Under the pieces are notes generated by a model that saw only the letters and a program-made list of their open reading frames with translations, was not told the origin of the DNA and did no database searches. Shown in pieces: positions 5,020 through 11,402 of a stretch of 11,402 nt of DNA (within the stretch, counting starts at the first letter, position 1; every line of letters starts with the position of its first letter). The DNA comes from Streptococcaceae bacterium. Its GTDB lineage: Bacteria > Bacillota > Bacilli > Lactobacillales > Streptococcaceae. The stretch spans positions 1 through 11,402 of the forward strand of contig JAISYB010000112.1 in assembly GCA_031270215.1 (NCBI GenBank), written 5' to 3'. Position numbers and translations under genes: made by a program.

Positions 5020-6528
5020 TTATTTATTTCCTTTATTTCTGATGACAAATCCTTGCTTTTTCTCAGAGCTTGTCCCACGTTTTTTATCGTAAAATTTCTT
5101 ATCCTTGCGGTATTTATCCTTGAAATTGCGATCCTTGCGGTTGTCATTGCGTCCTCGATTGCCACGAGAATTTCCACCACCACGGTTGTTTTTCCCTCGT
5201 TTTGTCGTCAACGGGCGCTCAGGCGTAATCTCAACCTTGGCTTGATTTTCCGGATCTTTTGCTAAGGTTTTAAGCAAAACAGCAGCAAGCTCCTCTGGCG
5301 AATGGTTTGTCAGTAGCTTTTCAGCAGACTTGGCAAACTTTTCTAGCGCATCATTTTCCTGCTCAATCGTCCGATCAATCTCCTCGATTGCTGACTTTAA
5401 TGAGCCAACGAAGGCTTCCTTTTCAGTCGGCGGACGCATTGGAGACATGCGCTTCTTCGTTAAGTCCTCAATCACATGCAGGTAACCAATCTCATTTGCC
5501 GTGACAAAGGTAATTGACACGCCGTCCTTACCCGCACGTCCCGTTCTTCCGATACGGTGCACATAACTTTCTGGGTCTTGTGGAATGTCATAGTTAATAA
5601 CGTGAGAAACACCACTGATGTCTAAACCACGTGCTGCAACGTCTGTTGCAACTAAGATGTCCAAGCGATTATTCTTGAAATCACGCAAAACACTCATTCT
5701 CTTTTGCTGAGATAGGTCACCGTGAATCCCTTCGGCGTTAAAGCCACGTGCTTCTAAACCACGAGATAATTCATCAACACGACGCTTTGTCCGTCCGAAA
5801 ACAATGGTTAACTCTGGCTTTTCAACATCTAATAGACGTGTCATTAAATCAAATTTTTCAAATTCCTTAACACGAATATAGTATTGGTCAATCAAATCTG
5901 CCGTCATTTCCTTGGCTTTGATTTTGACATGTTCCGGATTATTCATAAATTTAACACCGATACGTTTAATCGCATCAGGCATTGTTGCTGAAAATAGTAA
6001 GGTTTGGCGTGTTTCAGGTACATTTTCAATGATTGCTTCAATATCCTCTAAAAAGCCCATGTTCAGCATTTCATCTGCTTCATCTAGCACTAAGGTTGTC
6101 ACATTTGACAAATTCAAAGTTTTACGTTTGATATGGTCTAATAAACGCCCCGGTGTACCGACAACGATTTGCGGATTGTTCTTCAAGGCACGAATTTGAC
6201 GACTGATGTCTGCGCCACCGTAAACAGCTTGTACCTTGACATGCTTATCACGCCCTAAGCGGAATAACTCCTCCTGCGTTTGTACTGCAAGCTCACGTGT
6301 TGGGGCAATAATTAAAGTCTGAATCCCACGTGACACATCCATTTTTTGTAGTGTTGGTAAGCCAAAAGCAGCGGTTTTCCCCGTACCTGTTTGCGCTTGA
6401 CCGATAACATCTTTACCGTCCAAAGCCAGTGGAATCGTTTGAGCTTGAATCGGCGTTGCCTCTTCAAACCCAACTCGTTCAATTGACTCTAAAATTTCAC
6501 TTGATAAACCTAATTCATTAAATTTCAA
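5020..6528 (-). CDS. cshA: DEAD-box ATP-dependent RNA helicase CshA
   Basis: Cytoplasmic RNA helicase that unwinds structured RNA. CshA homologues act in cold adaptation, ribosome assembly and, with the degradosome, mRNA decay. The 502 residues show every helicase motif in order: the Q motif with Gln28 in TPIQAQ, Walker A AQTGTGKT at 45-52, PTREL at 76-80, GTPGR at 124-128, DEAD at 149-152, SAT at 180-182, VFGRTK near 243-248, ATDVAARGLD at 294-303 and HRIGRTGR at 324-331. A mixed helical region (about 345-430) is followed by a basic, Arg/Gly/Asn/Asp/Lys-rich disordered tail (about 440-502), typical of RNA binding in this family. The start is TTG, not ATG. AGGAGAG precedes it at good spacing, the protein begins with the family's MKFNELGLS, and no ATG or GTG fits as well. 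It is transcribed alone from its own promoter through a structured leader of about 124 nt. Confidence 0.96.
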   Translation of the reverse strand: MKFNELGLSSEILESIERVGFEEATPIQAQTIPLALDGKDVIGQAQTGTGKTAAFGLPTLQKMDVSRGIQTLIIAPTRELAVQTQEELFRLGRDKHVKVQAVYGGADISRQIRALKNNPQIVVGTPGRLLDHIKRKTLNLSNVTTLVLDEADEMLNMGFLEDIEAIIENVPETRQTLLFSATMPDAIKRIGVKFMNNPEHVKIKAKEMTADLIDQYYIRVKEFEKFDLMTRLLDVEKPELTIVFGRTKRRVDELSRGLEARGFNAEGIHGDLSQQKRMSVLRDFKNNRLDILVATDVAARGLDISGVSHVINYDIPQDPESYVHRIGRTGRAGKDGVSITFVTANEIGYLHVIEDLTKKRMSPMRPPTEKEAFVGSLKSAIEEIDRTIEQENDALEKFAKSAEKLLTNHSPEELAAVLLKTLAKDPENQAKVEITPERPLTTKRGKNNRGGGNSRGNRGRNDNRKDRNFKDKYRKDKKFYDKKRGTSSEKKQGFVIRNKGNK

Positions 6529-6534
6529 AAAAAT

Positions 6535-6541
6535 CTCTCCT
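6535..6541 (-). promoter_or_regulatory. Ribosome binding site that sets the TTG start of cshA
   Basis: AGGAGAG on the minus strand lies 6 bases before a TTG (6526-6528). The next in-frame residues are the conserved CshA N-terminus, so the TTG is well supported. A TTG start may hold down translation of this helicase. Confidence 0.8.
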
Positions 6542-6566
6542 AAATTCTAATTCTTCGACAATCGCT

Positions 6567-6650
6567 CTAAGTGTCTAAAACAAAAAAGACACTTAGCTGC
6601 CGAAAAATCCTTTAAAGTCATTCCTTGAAATTATTACAGACTTTTCGGCA
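6567..6650 (-). promoter_or_regulatory. Structured 5' leader of cshA with two hairpins
   Basis: Immediately downstream of the predicted start point, TGCCGAAAA (6642-6650) pairs perfectly with TTTTCGGCA (6598-6606), closing a 35-base interior. That interior also contains GTC and GAC arms that could extend or compete with the stem (AAAGTC with GACTTT). Directly after it, CTAAGTGTCT (6587-6596) pairs perfectly with AGACACTTAG (6567-6576) around the U-rich loop TTTTTGTTTT. Together they cover two thirds of the leader and stop about 26 bases before the ribosome binding site. Long structured leaders are common on cold-induced genes; the role here is inferred. Confidence 0.65.
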
Positions 6651-6658
6651 ACCTTATA

Positions 6659-6687
6659 ATTGTAACACGAACCTTGACGTTTCACAA
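6659..6687 (-). promoter_or_regulatory. Promoter of cshA (extended -10)
   Basis: On the minus strand TTGTGA (6682-6687) and TACAAT (6659-6664) are separated by exactly 17 bp, and TGT precedes the -10 as an extended -10 element. The hexamers match consensus at four and five of six positions. The predicted start near 6652 gives a leader of about 124 nt. The sequence GTTTCAC overlaps the -35 and recurs twice upstream at 6706 and 6728. Confidence 0.65.
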
Positions 6688-6764
6688 TGAAATAGATTAA
6701 AAAAAGTTTCACTGTGCTTTCGTCTTCATTTCACTAATCTAAGCTGTCAGGTGCAATAATTACC

Positions 6765-6910
6765 CCATTTGTCCTTATTAAAAATATCTTTGATTTCTAC
6801 TTGCGGAACATTTATCACCGTTTGTCCTTAGCAAAAACAGCCCTAATTTCTACTTGCAAAACATTTACCGCCATTTATCTTTATCAAAAATATCCTTGAC
6901 CTCTGCCAGT
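6765..6910 (-). repeat. 53-bp tandem repeat of the 3' end of the DUF2974 gene
   Basis: Three units start at 6871, 6818 and 6765, exactly 53 bp apart. The first 35-40 bases of each match: plus-strand starts CCATTTATCTTTATCAAAAA, CCGTTTGTCCTTAGCAAAAA and CCATTTGTCCTTATTAAAAA. The first unit is the last codons of the gene (ending VKDIFDKDKWR). Read in their own frames the other two give VEIRAVFAKDKR and VEIKDIFNKDKWG. The two non-coding units match each other over almost their full length. Because 53 is not a multiple of three, the copies are out of frame with each other and lie beyond the stop codon. Confidence 0.8.
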
Positions 6911-7959
6911 GAGGTAGCAAAGAGCTGCTTAATCAAAACGAGCGCTGCTTGCTGCGCTTTGCTATCTAATGTCCGTAATTTTTTAGCAAGTATTCTCAAA
7001 TGTCCCTTGCCCTTGTGGGAAGTACTCACTTCAAGCATTGAAGTCACACCAGTTTCAAGAATTGCTTGATAAACGGCATCAATCACACAGGAAATCGTTT
7101 TTTCATCTAAACTCTCAAGCCAAGTTGGAACAGTTTCCTCGATATATTTGGCGATTAAATCCAACTCAGCTGCTACTTCAAAATGCTTATTTTGCACTGA
7201 CCAAGTAAATGGGTCATGCTGCCAAATCAGCGATCCTGTACTTTTGATAACCGAAAAATGCTCAGGCGTGTCAAATAAGACACCAACCATTGAACCCTGC
7301 GGGACGACCTTATAAATCAAACGTGCAAGCTTTTCTGCTTGATAACTCAACGCATGATGATTAAATCCCGGTCCATCGAAATTATAAATCATTCGCAAGC
7401 GCTGACGTAACTTAGCAGCAAGCTTAATCCCCGCATAAACTGCAAGATGACCGCCCTTTGAATGACCGCCAAGATAAAAAGGCGCTGTGTGTGTTTGGCA
7501 AAATGCCTCAACATATGCCAATGCTGCCGCCTGCGAAGGTATATTTTTCAAAAAGGACATATTAAAATCCTCCTTCCAACCTAAAAAGGTTGTATCCGTT
7601 CCACGAAAGGCTAGATAAAACAATTCAGCTGTCAGCTGGAAGGTAATTGCTGCAAATTGCAGCTCTTTTTCTACGTCATTATCGCTCTGATAAGCTGACC
7701 AATGAACACTACAAAAACGTGAACTCCGGCTTAGTAGCTCCAATAATATCCCGTCTGATTCGGCATTAAAGGAGCTTTTAACGACCTCTGATAGATGTTC
7801 TGCCTTAACTTCTGCAAAGCAGCTGACCTCTTCTTTAATTAGATAAGCATAATCAAAGTAAGCTGCCTCAGCTAAGATGAGCGCATCAATCTCATTAAAT
7901 GATGATTTTTCAAAAGGCAGATTGCCGTATCTTTCAAGATAGGTAAGCATGTTTGTCAT
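6865..7959 (-). CDS. DUF2974 (Mbeg1-like) alpha/beta-hydrolase
   Basis: A 364-residue protein of the DUF2974/Mbeg1-like family, lipase-like alpha/beta hydrolases of unknown physiological substrate. Visible hallmarks are the oxyanion-hole segment FRGTD at 118-122 followed by the family's GWKEDFNMSF at 127-136, and the nucleophile elbow GHSKGG at 165-170 with Ser167. NFDGPGF at 193-199, a downstream Asp in FDTPEH and a His in WQHDPFTW are candidates for the rest of the triad. There is no signal peptide or membrane segment, so it is probably cytoplasmic. The first 60 residues contain the family's FNEIDALILAE helix. AAAAAGGAG precedes the ATG, only 20 bp after the permease stop codon, so the two genes form one unit and may be functionally linked. 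No clear terminator follows; instead there are two extra copies of the gene's own tail. I cannot assign a substrate. Confidence 0.85.
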   Translation of the reverse strand: MTNMLTYLERYGNLPFEKSSFNEIDALILAEAAYFDYAYLIKEEVSCFAEVKAEHLSEVVKSSFNAESDGILLELLSRSSRFCSVHWSAYQSDNDVEKELQFAAITFQLTAELFYLAFRGTDTTFLGWKEDFNMSFLKNIPSQAAALAYVEAFCQTHTAPFYLGGHSKGGHLAVYAGIKLAAKLRQRLRMIYNFDGPGFNHHALSYQAEKLARLIYKVVPQGSMVGVLFDTPEHFSVIKSTGSLIWQHDPFTWSVQNKHFEVAAELDLIAKYIEETVPTWLESLDEKTISCVIDAVYQAILETGVTSMLEVSTSHKGKGHLRILAKKLRTLDSKAQQAALVLIKQLFATSLAEVKDIFDKDKWR

Positions 7960-7979
7960 CAGAAAAGCTCCTTTTTGTG

Positions 7980-9296
7980 CTAATCCTTATGTTTCTTAAC
8001 GTAGTAAAAAACAGGTATGCCTAGCGCAGTTATCCCAATACCGATTAATGCCAGCACAGTTTGCTGAAAAAGTGTTGATAGCATAATATACAAAGCGCCA
8101 ATAATCGCAATGACTGGCACAACCGGATAGCAAACTACTTTGTACGGTCTAACTAAGGACGGCTCACGACGGCGCAAGATAAAGACTGCAATGAAAAGCA
8201 AAAGCGAAAACGTCCACGTAACAAAAATCGCCAGATTCGTCAATAAATCAAATGTTCCCAAAAACATCATTATTAGGGATAAGAAAACAGTAAAAATAGC
8301 ACTAAGCGTTGGAATTGAAAATCGATTTAGCTTTGAAAATGCTCGGCTAAAAGGCAGACTGCCCTCAAGCGCCAAAGCATAAGGCACACGAATTGCCGTC
8401 AGTGTATAACCATTAATTGCACCATAAACTGAGATTAAGATTCCAATCGTCACAAGCTTGCCACCCTGTGCGCCAAAAATCAACTGCGCTACTTCGCTAG
8501 CAGCATTTTGATTGCCAGCAATCTCTCCGATTGACAGATATTTCAAGAAAACATAGCTGACTAAAATATAAACAACTGAAATCGCAGAAAGTCCGACGAT
8601 AATCGCCCTTGGGAGATCTCGCTCCGGTCGCTTCATCTCACCTGCAACATTCCCCAAGCCAAGCCAGCCATCAAAGGCAAACATACTCGCAACAATCGCA
8701 GCTCCCAGACCTGCAACTAATGAAACATGGTATCCCGCAGTAATCGGAATTAAAGAAATACTCACCTCACCCTTACTCAATAAACCAAATCCGACAATCA
8801 AAGCTAATGGAATTAGTTTAAGAATCATAAAGATTGATAATGTACCTGTTGCGACCTTTGTTCCCAATAAATTAATCAACATGACACTAATCGTGACAAG
8901 AAAAGCAATCGGCAAAAGTAGAGCGCGATCTAAATGAAATAAATTAATACATTGCGTTGCCCAAATAATCGCAAGCGCTGCAGTGTTTGCTGGATAATAA
9001 ACCAACATCTGCACCCAACCAAATAAAAAGCCCCAGATTTTACCATAAGTATGCTCCAAATACTTAACTGCACCACCTGTTTTGGGAATGGCTGTCGCAA
9101 GCTCTGCAACCGTCAAGCCACCAGCAATCGTAAAAATACCTGAGAATATCCACGCTAAAAGGGCTAAATTTGCCGAACCTGTCGCTTGAGCCATTGCTGA
9201 AATCTTAAAAAAGACACCTCCGCCAATCACTGTACCAACTACTGTCGAAAGCGCACCAAACAAGCCGATTTCCTTTTTCAATTCTCTATTTGCCAT
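7980..9296 (-). CDS. APC-superfamily amino-acid permease (LAT/SteT-like)
   Basis: Integral membrane amino-acid transporter of the APC superfamily, closest in look to the L-type/SteT (serine-threonine exchanger) group, at 438 residues the same length as Bacillus SteT. The N-terminus has the short cytoplasmic lead ELKKEIGLF followed by the unwound first helix VVGTVIGGGVFF (about 19-30), whose glycines bind the substrate backbone. Around 12 hydrophobic segments follow. FAFDGW near 207-212 followed by GEMKRPERDLPRAI is the characteristic loop of this group, as is YYPANTAALAIIWA near 100-113. The C-terminus is short and basic. The ATG follows AAGGGGA at good spacing. The 250 bp upstream hold the ispG terminator and repeat copy 2, then AT-rich sequence in which I see no convincing promoter. 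It shares a transcript with the downstream DUF2974 hydrolase. The real substrate cannot be read from sequence; serine, threonine or a related neutral amino acid, by exchange or uptake, is a guess from the family. Confidence 0.87.
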   Translation of the reverse strand: MANRELKKEIGLFGALSTVVGTVIGGGVFFKISAMAQATGSANLALLAWIFSGIFTIAGGLTVAELATAIPKTGGAVKYLEHTYGKIWGFLFGWVQMLVYYPANTAALAIIWATQCINLFHLDRALLLPIAFLVTISVMLINLLGTKVATGTLSIFMILKLIPLALIVGFGLLSKGEVSISLIPITAGYHVSLVAGLGAAIVASMFAFDGWLGLGNVAGEMKRPERDLPRAIIVGLSAISVVYILVSYVFLKYLSIGEIAGNQNAASEVAQLIFGAQGGKLVTIGILISVYGAINGYTLTAIRVPYALALEGSLPFSRAFSKLNRFSIPTLSAIFTVFLSLIMMFLGTFDLLTNLAIFVTWTFSLLLFIAVFILRRREPSLVRPYKVVCYPVVPVIAIIGALYIMLSTLFQQTVLALIGIGITALGIPVFYYVKKHKD

Positions 9297-9401
9297 TCTC
9301 GTCCCCTTATATTTAATAATTTGATTATCTTATTTTAGCGTAAAGTGAAAGAAACTTGTAGCCCTTGACCTTTAAAATTTTAAAAAATAGTGAAAAGCGC
9401 C

Positions 9402-9432
9402 AAAAGAGGCGGCTGAAACTATTGTCACAGCC
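9402..9432 (-). terminator. Terminator of the HAD-DUF1461-ispG operon
   Basis: On the minus strand GGCTGTGAC (9424-9432) pairs with GTTTCAGCC (9411-9419) around a 4-base loop, with one T-T mismatch and one wobble. It is followed by GCCTCTTTTGG. The T-run is short, so strength is moderate. It occupies the same place in repeat copy 2 as the cshA terminator does in copy 1, though the stems differ in sequence. Confidence 0.5.
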
Positions 9433-9527
9433 TTAATTATGATTCGTAATATACGGGTGGCGACTAGAAAAGTGATAAATTTTGAAGTTTTGTCCTCAAT
9501 TTCTACATCGCTAAACGCCGCTATCTC
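9405..9527 (+). repeat. Dispersed repeat element, copy 2 (plus orientation)
   Basis: Plus-strand landmarks match copy 1 in the same order: GAGGCGGCTGAAACTATTGT, TTAATTATGATTCGTAATATACGGG, GGCGACTAGAAAAGTGATAAATTTT, and ATTTCTACATCGCTAAACGCCGCT. It is about 25 bases shorter, partly because the AGGCAATACAG segment of copy 1 is missing. It ends about 25 bases from the ispG stop codon, so the element again makes up the 3' untranslated region of the upstream gene. Confidence 0.7.
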
Positions 9528-9549
9528 GCTTTTTCCTCTATATTCTCCG

Positions 9550-10656
9550 TTATTCCTCTATCTCATGTAGGCGACCGATTGTATAATAACGCTCCGCCAT
9601 GGTGTCAACTTCCTTTTTTAACTCATCAACCATCACTGCTTCATCAACTGTTCGGATGATTTTACCACGTTTAAAGAGCATGCCCTTACCACGACCACCA
9701 GCAAGACCAATATCTGCTTCACGTGCTTCCCCAGGACCATTTACCCCGCAGCCTAGGATAGCAACCGTAATCGGTGCTTTAATCTTTTCGATATAGCTTT
9801 CGATTTCTTCGGCGACTGGAATGAGGTCAATCTCGATTCTACCGCAGGTTGGGCAGCTAATCAAGCTAGCTGCGTTGCTAGCCAAGCCGTATGCCTTTAA
9901 AACTTCTCTGGCAACTTTGATTTCCTCAACCGGATTAGCCGATAAGGACACTCGGACAGTATTGCCAATGCCCATTGAAAGCAATGCACCAAGACCTGCA
10001 GCAGATTTGATTGCCCCAGAAAATAGCGTGCCGGCTTCGGTAATTCCCAGATGGAGTGGATAAGAAAAGCTACGACTTGCCAAGTCATAAGCGGCAAGCG
10101 CCAATTCAACATTGCTTGCTTTAAGCGATACAATGATGTCTTGAAAATCCAAATCCTCCAAGATTTTGATATGCTCAAGCGCCGATTCAACCATTCCTTC
10201 GGCGGTTGGATAGCCGTATTTAACTAAAAATTTCTTCTCTAGGCTGCCGGCATTGACACCAATTCTAATCGGAATCCCCTTAGCCTTGCAGGCTGCTACA
10301 ACCTTTTCTACACGGTCAATTCGACCGATATTCCCCGGATTAATTCGGATTTTATCGACACCTGCTTCAATTGCTTTGAGTGCTAGGCGGTAATCAAAAT
10401 GAATATCTGCCACTAGTGGAATATGGATTTGCGCTTTAATCTGACTTAATGCCTCAGCTGCCTCAGCTGTCGGTACAGCGACACGGACAAGCTGACAGCC
10501 GGCTTCCTCAAGCTCATGGATTTGTTTGACTGTCGAAGCGACATCCTCCGTCTTAGTTGTGCACATGGATTGAATGATTAAATCATTAGCACCACCAATC
10601 GTTAAATCGCCAACTCTTACTTTTCTTGTATTTTTCCGATGTATTCTATCGTTCAT
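9550..10656 (-). CDS. ispG: 4-hydroxy-3-methylbut-2-enyl diphosphate synthase (MEP pathway)
   Basis: Iron-sulfur enzyme (GcpE) that reductively converts methylerythritol cyclodiphosphate to HMBPP, the penultimate step of the MEP isoprenoid pathway in the cytoplasm. The 368 residues match the compact bacterial type (372 in E. coli). The N-terminal TIM-barrel shows VGDLTIGG, IIQSMCTT at 27-34, VADIHFDYRLAL near 82-93 and IRINPGNIG at 103-111. The C-terminal cluster domain shows SCPTCGR with Cys268 and Cys271 and LGCGVNGPGEA with Cys303 and Glu310. These line up with the [4Fe-4S] ligands and catalytic Glu of E. coli IspG. AGGAGA lies inside the last codons of the preceding DUF1461 gene and the ATG comes one base after that gene's stop, so translation is probably coupled. 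Streptococci and Lactococcus lactis are known for the mevalonate route, which makes ispG here noteworthy. No other MEP gene is in the window. Confidence 0.97.
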   Translation of the reverse strand: MNDRIHRKNTRKVRVGDLTIGGANDLIIQSMCTTKTEDVASTVKQIHELEEAGCQLVRVAVPTAEAAEALSQIKAQIHIPLVADIHFDYRLALKAIEAGVDKIRINPGNIGRIDRVEKVVAACKAKGIPIRIGVNAGSLEKKFLVKYGYPTAEGMVESALEHIKILEDLDFQDIIVSLKASNVELALAAYDLASRSFSYPLHLGITEAGTLFSGAIKSAAGLGALLSMGIGNTVRVSLSANPVEEIKVAREVLKAYGLASNAASLISCPTCGRIEIDLIPVAEEIESYIEKIKAPITVAILGCGVNGPGEAREADIGLAGGRGKGMLFKRGKIIRTVDEAVMVDELKKEVDTMAERYYTIGRLHEIEE

Positions 10657-10657
10657 T

Positions 10658-11293
10658 TCAAAATCTCCTATTCAATAATACCGATAATGCCCGCCGTCCT
10701 TTTAGATAGCCTAAAAATGCGCTCCCTTCTAAGATAACCAAGCCTAAAATAAAGCAATGCTTAAAGTATTCTTCCGGCAAAGCTAGGATAATCGGGTCAA
10801 GGGATGGATAAAAAAGCCAGCTATTATCCCTAAAAATCAACTGATGAAAGCTGATAAAGAATGAATCAAAGCCCACTAAGATTAAAAAAACTAGGGCAAG
10901 TGGTGTAAACAGCAGAATACGCATTGGATTAATCAAGCGCCAAAATTGCTTCGTTCTTGCTAACTCCCGCCAGAAGCTAACTGCAATCGGCAAACTGATT
11001 AAAAAAATCGCTTGAGTCAGATGAAATAACAGCTTGACGTCTAAAAAATGTTTTAACCCACTTGTCGAGCTTTTAAAGTCCGGCAAGGCTAAGCTATGCT
11101 GAAAAGGATTGAGCAGATAATTCATCAATACATCATAATTCTTGGCAATCACCTGATCTGACAGTCCTGTCTGAGCTGCTAAATCATAGTGCTTTAAATC
11201 CAATAAATACAGCCACTTACTATAGATTGGAACTAAGACAGCAAGGCTGATTAAAAAGAGGATAAACACTGCAAGCTTGATGTTAAATTTCAT
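10658..11293 (-). CDS. TIGR01906/DUF1461 family integral membrane protein
   Basis: A 211-residue membrane protein of unknown function, of a family found in streptococci and relatives next to the NagD-like HAD hydrolase, as here. Four hydrophobic segments are visible: about residues 6-30, 90-107, 125-150 and 180-198. The extracellular or periplasmic-side motif FHQLIFRDNSWLF followed by P-x-x-D-x-x-I-x-x-LPEEYF is typical of the family. The ATG at 11293 overlaps the stop of the HAD gene as ATGA, so translation is likely coupled. An in-frame GTG four codons upstream (11305) would give 215 residues but has no better ribosome binding site, so I prefer the ATG. Its last codons carry the ribosome binding site of ispG. 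The function is unknown and I do not infer one. Confidence 0.85.
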   Translation of the reverse strand: MKFNIKLAVFILFLISLAVLVPIYSKWLYLLDLKHYDLAAQTGLSDQVIAKNYDVLMNYLLNPFQHSLALPDFKSSTSGLKHFLDVKLLFHLTQAIFLISLPIAVSFWRELARTKQFWRLINPMRILLFTPLALVFLILVGFDSFFISFHQLIFRDNSWLFYPSLDPIILALPEEYFKHCFILGLVILEGSAFLGYLKGRRALSVLLNRRF

Positions 11294-11402
11294 TTGAAAT
11301 CCCACTCGTCTAAGCTTTCAAGAACAAAGGTCGGTGCAACAGGCAGACCTGCTACTTCATCTGGCTTAGTAAATCCTGTCGTGACAAGTAGCGTGTCAAT
11401 GT
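11290..11402 (-). CDS. NagD-like HAD-superfamily hydrolase (TIGR01457-like), C-terminal end only
   Basis: The last 36 codons of a gene that continues beyond the window. They encode DTLLVTTGFTKPDEVAGLP followed by APTFVLESLDEWDF and a TGA stop. The pattern D-T-L-L-V-x-T-G-(F/V)-T-x-(P/R)-x-(E/D), then P-T-x-V-x-x-S-L-x-E-W, is the C-terminal end of NagD-type HAD sugar-phosphate/nucleotide phosphatases. In streptococci and relatives this gene sits just before the DUF1461 gene, which supports the call. The catalytic aspartates are outside the window. It shares the four bases ATGA with the next gene. Confidence 0.8.
   Translation of the reverse strand, partial: IDTLLVTTGFTKPDEVAGLPVAPTFVLESLDEWDFK

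Noticed and set aside
5053..5265. Open frame on the plus strand (about 70 codons) and a second minus-strand frame (4986-5183) over the 3' part of cshA
   Set aside because: Both overlap the low-complexity Arg/Gly/Lys tail of cshA, lack a ribosome binding site and resemble no family. The basic tail codons make long accidental open frames likely.
6529..6660. Transcription attenuator (terminator/antiterminator switch) in the cshA leader
   Set aside because: The U-rich tract lies in the loop of the second hairpin instead of after a stem, so no hairpin here is followed by a terminator-type T-run. A stability or translation effect fits better.
6765..6923. CRISPR-like array
   Set aside because: Only two to three directly adjacent 53-bp units without spacers, and the first unit is coding sequence, so this is a tandem duplication of a gene end.
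9297..9549. T-box or amino-acid riboswitch in front of the permease
   Set aside because: The stretch holds the ispG terminator and repeat copy 2; I see no T-box sequence, no specifier stem and no antiterminator next to the permease start.
9897..10190. 97-codon minus-strand frame inside ispG in another frame
   Set aside because: The ispG frame has all catalytic motifs across this stretch; the alternative has neither a ribosome binding site nor a family resemblance.
11294..11305. GTG at 11303-11305 as the start of the DUF1461 gene
   Set aside because: The ATG at 11293 overlaps the upstream stop as ATGA, a common coupling arrangement, and the GTG has no better ribosome binding site. It cannot be fully excluded.

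Overview
The window looks like a low-GC Firmicute of the order Lactobacillales, most probably a Streptococcaceae (Lactococcus/Streptococcus-like) chromosome. The reasons are strong AAGGAG-type ribosome binding sites, an AT-rich coding style, the pair YtxK-type methyltransferase plus acetate kinase, the pair NagD-like HAD hydrolase plus TIGR01906/DUF1461 membrane protein, and CshA- and OatA-type proteins. The genus assignment is inference. All nine coding regions lie on the minus strand, so transcription runs from high to low coordinates. I found no tRNA, rRNA, CRISPR array, transposase or phage gene.

In transcription order: (1) 11402-9550 is a tight operon holding the end of a HAD phosphatase, a DUF1461 membrane protein (ATGA overlap) and ispG (1-base gap, with its ribosome binding site inside the previous gene). 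It ends in a hairpin at 9402-9432. (2) 9296-6865 is a two-gene unit: an APC amino-acid permease and a DUF2974/Mbeg1-like alpha/beta hydrolase. The tail of the hydrolase gene is followed by two decayed 53-bp tandem copies of its own last codons. (3) 6687-5020 is the DEAD-box RNA helicase gene cshA, with a good promoter, a structured leader of about 124 nt and a TTG start. (4) 4787-2885 is an OatA-type O-acetyltransferase with its own promoter. (5) 2884-2414 is a 471-bp gene-free spacer made largely of repeats. (6) 2413-163 holds a YtxK-like methyltransferase and ackA, closed by a strong terminator.

The genes are mostly housekeeping: acetate/ATP metabolism (ackA), RNA remodelling (cshA), isoprenoid precursor synthesis by the MEP route (ispG), cell-wall modification (oatA) and amino-acid transport. 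The most notable non-coding signal is an interspersed repeat family of about 125-165 bp with at least four diverged copies. Two are in plus orientation directly behind cshA and ispG and carry their terminator hairpins. Two are in minus orientation and nearly tandem behind oatA, one of them apparently supplying the oatA stop codon and one containing a perfect 17-bp inverted repeat. Other points of interest are the two-hairpin leader of cshA, the 53-bp gene-tail repeats, and an MEP-pathway gene in a lineage whose best-known members use mevalonate.
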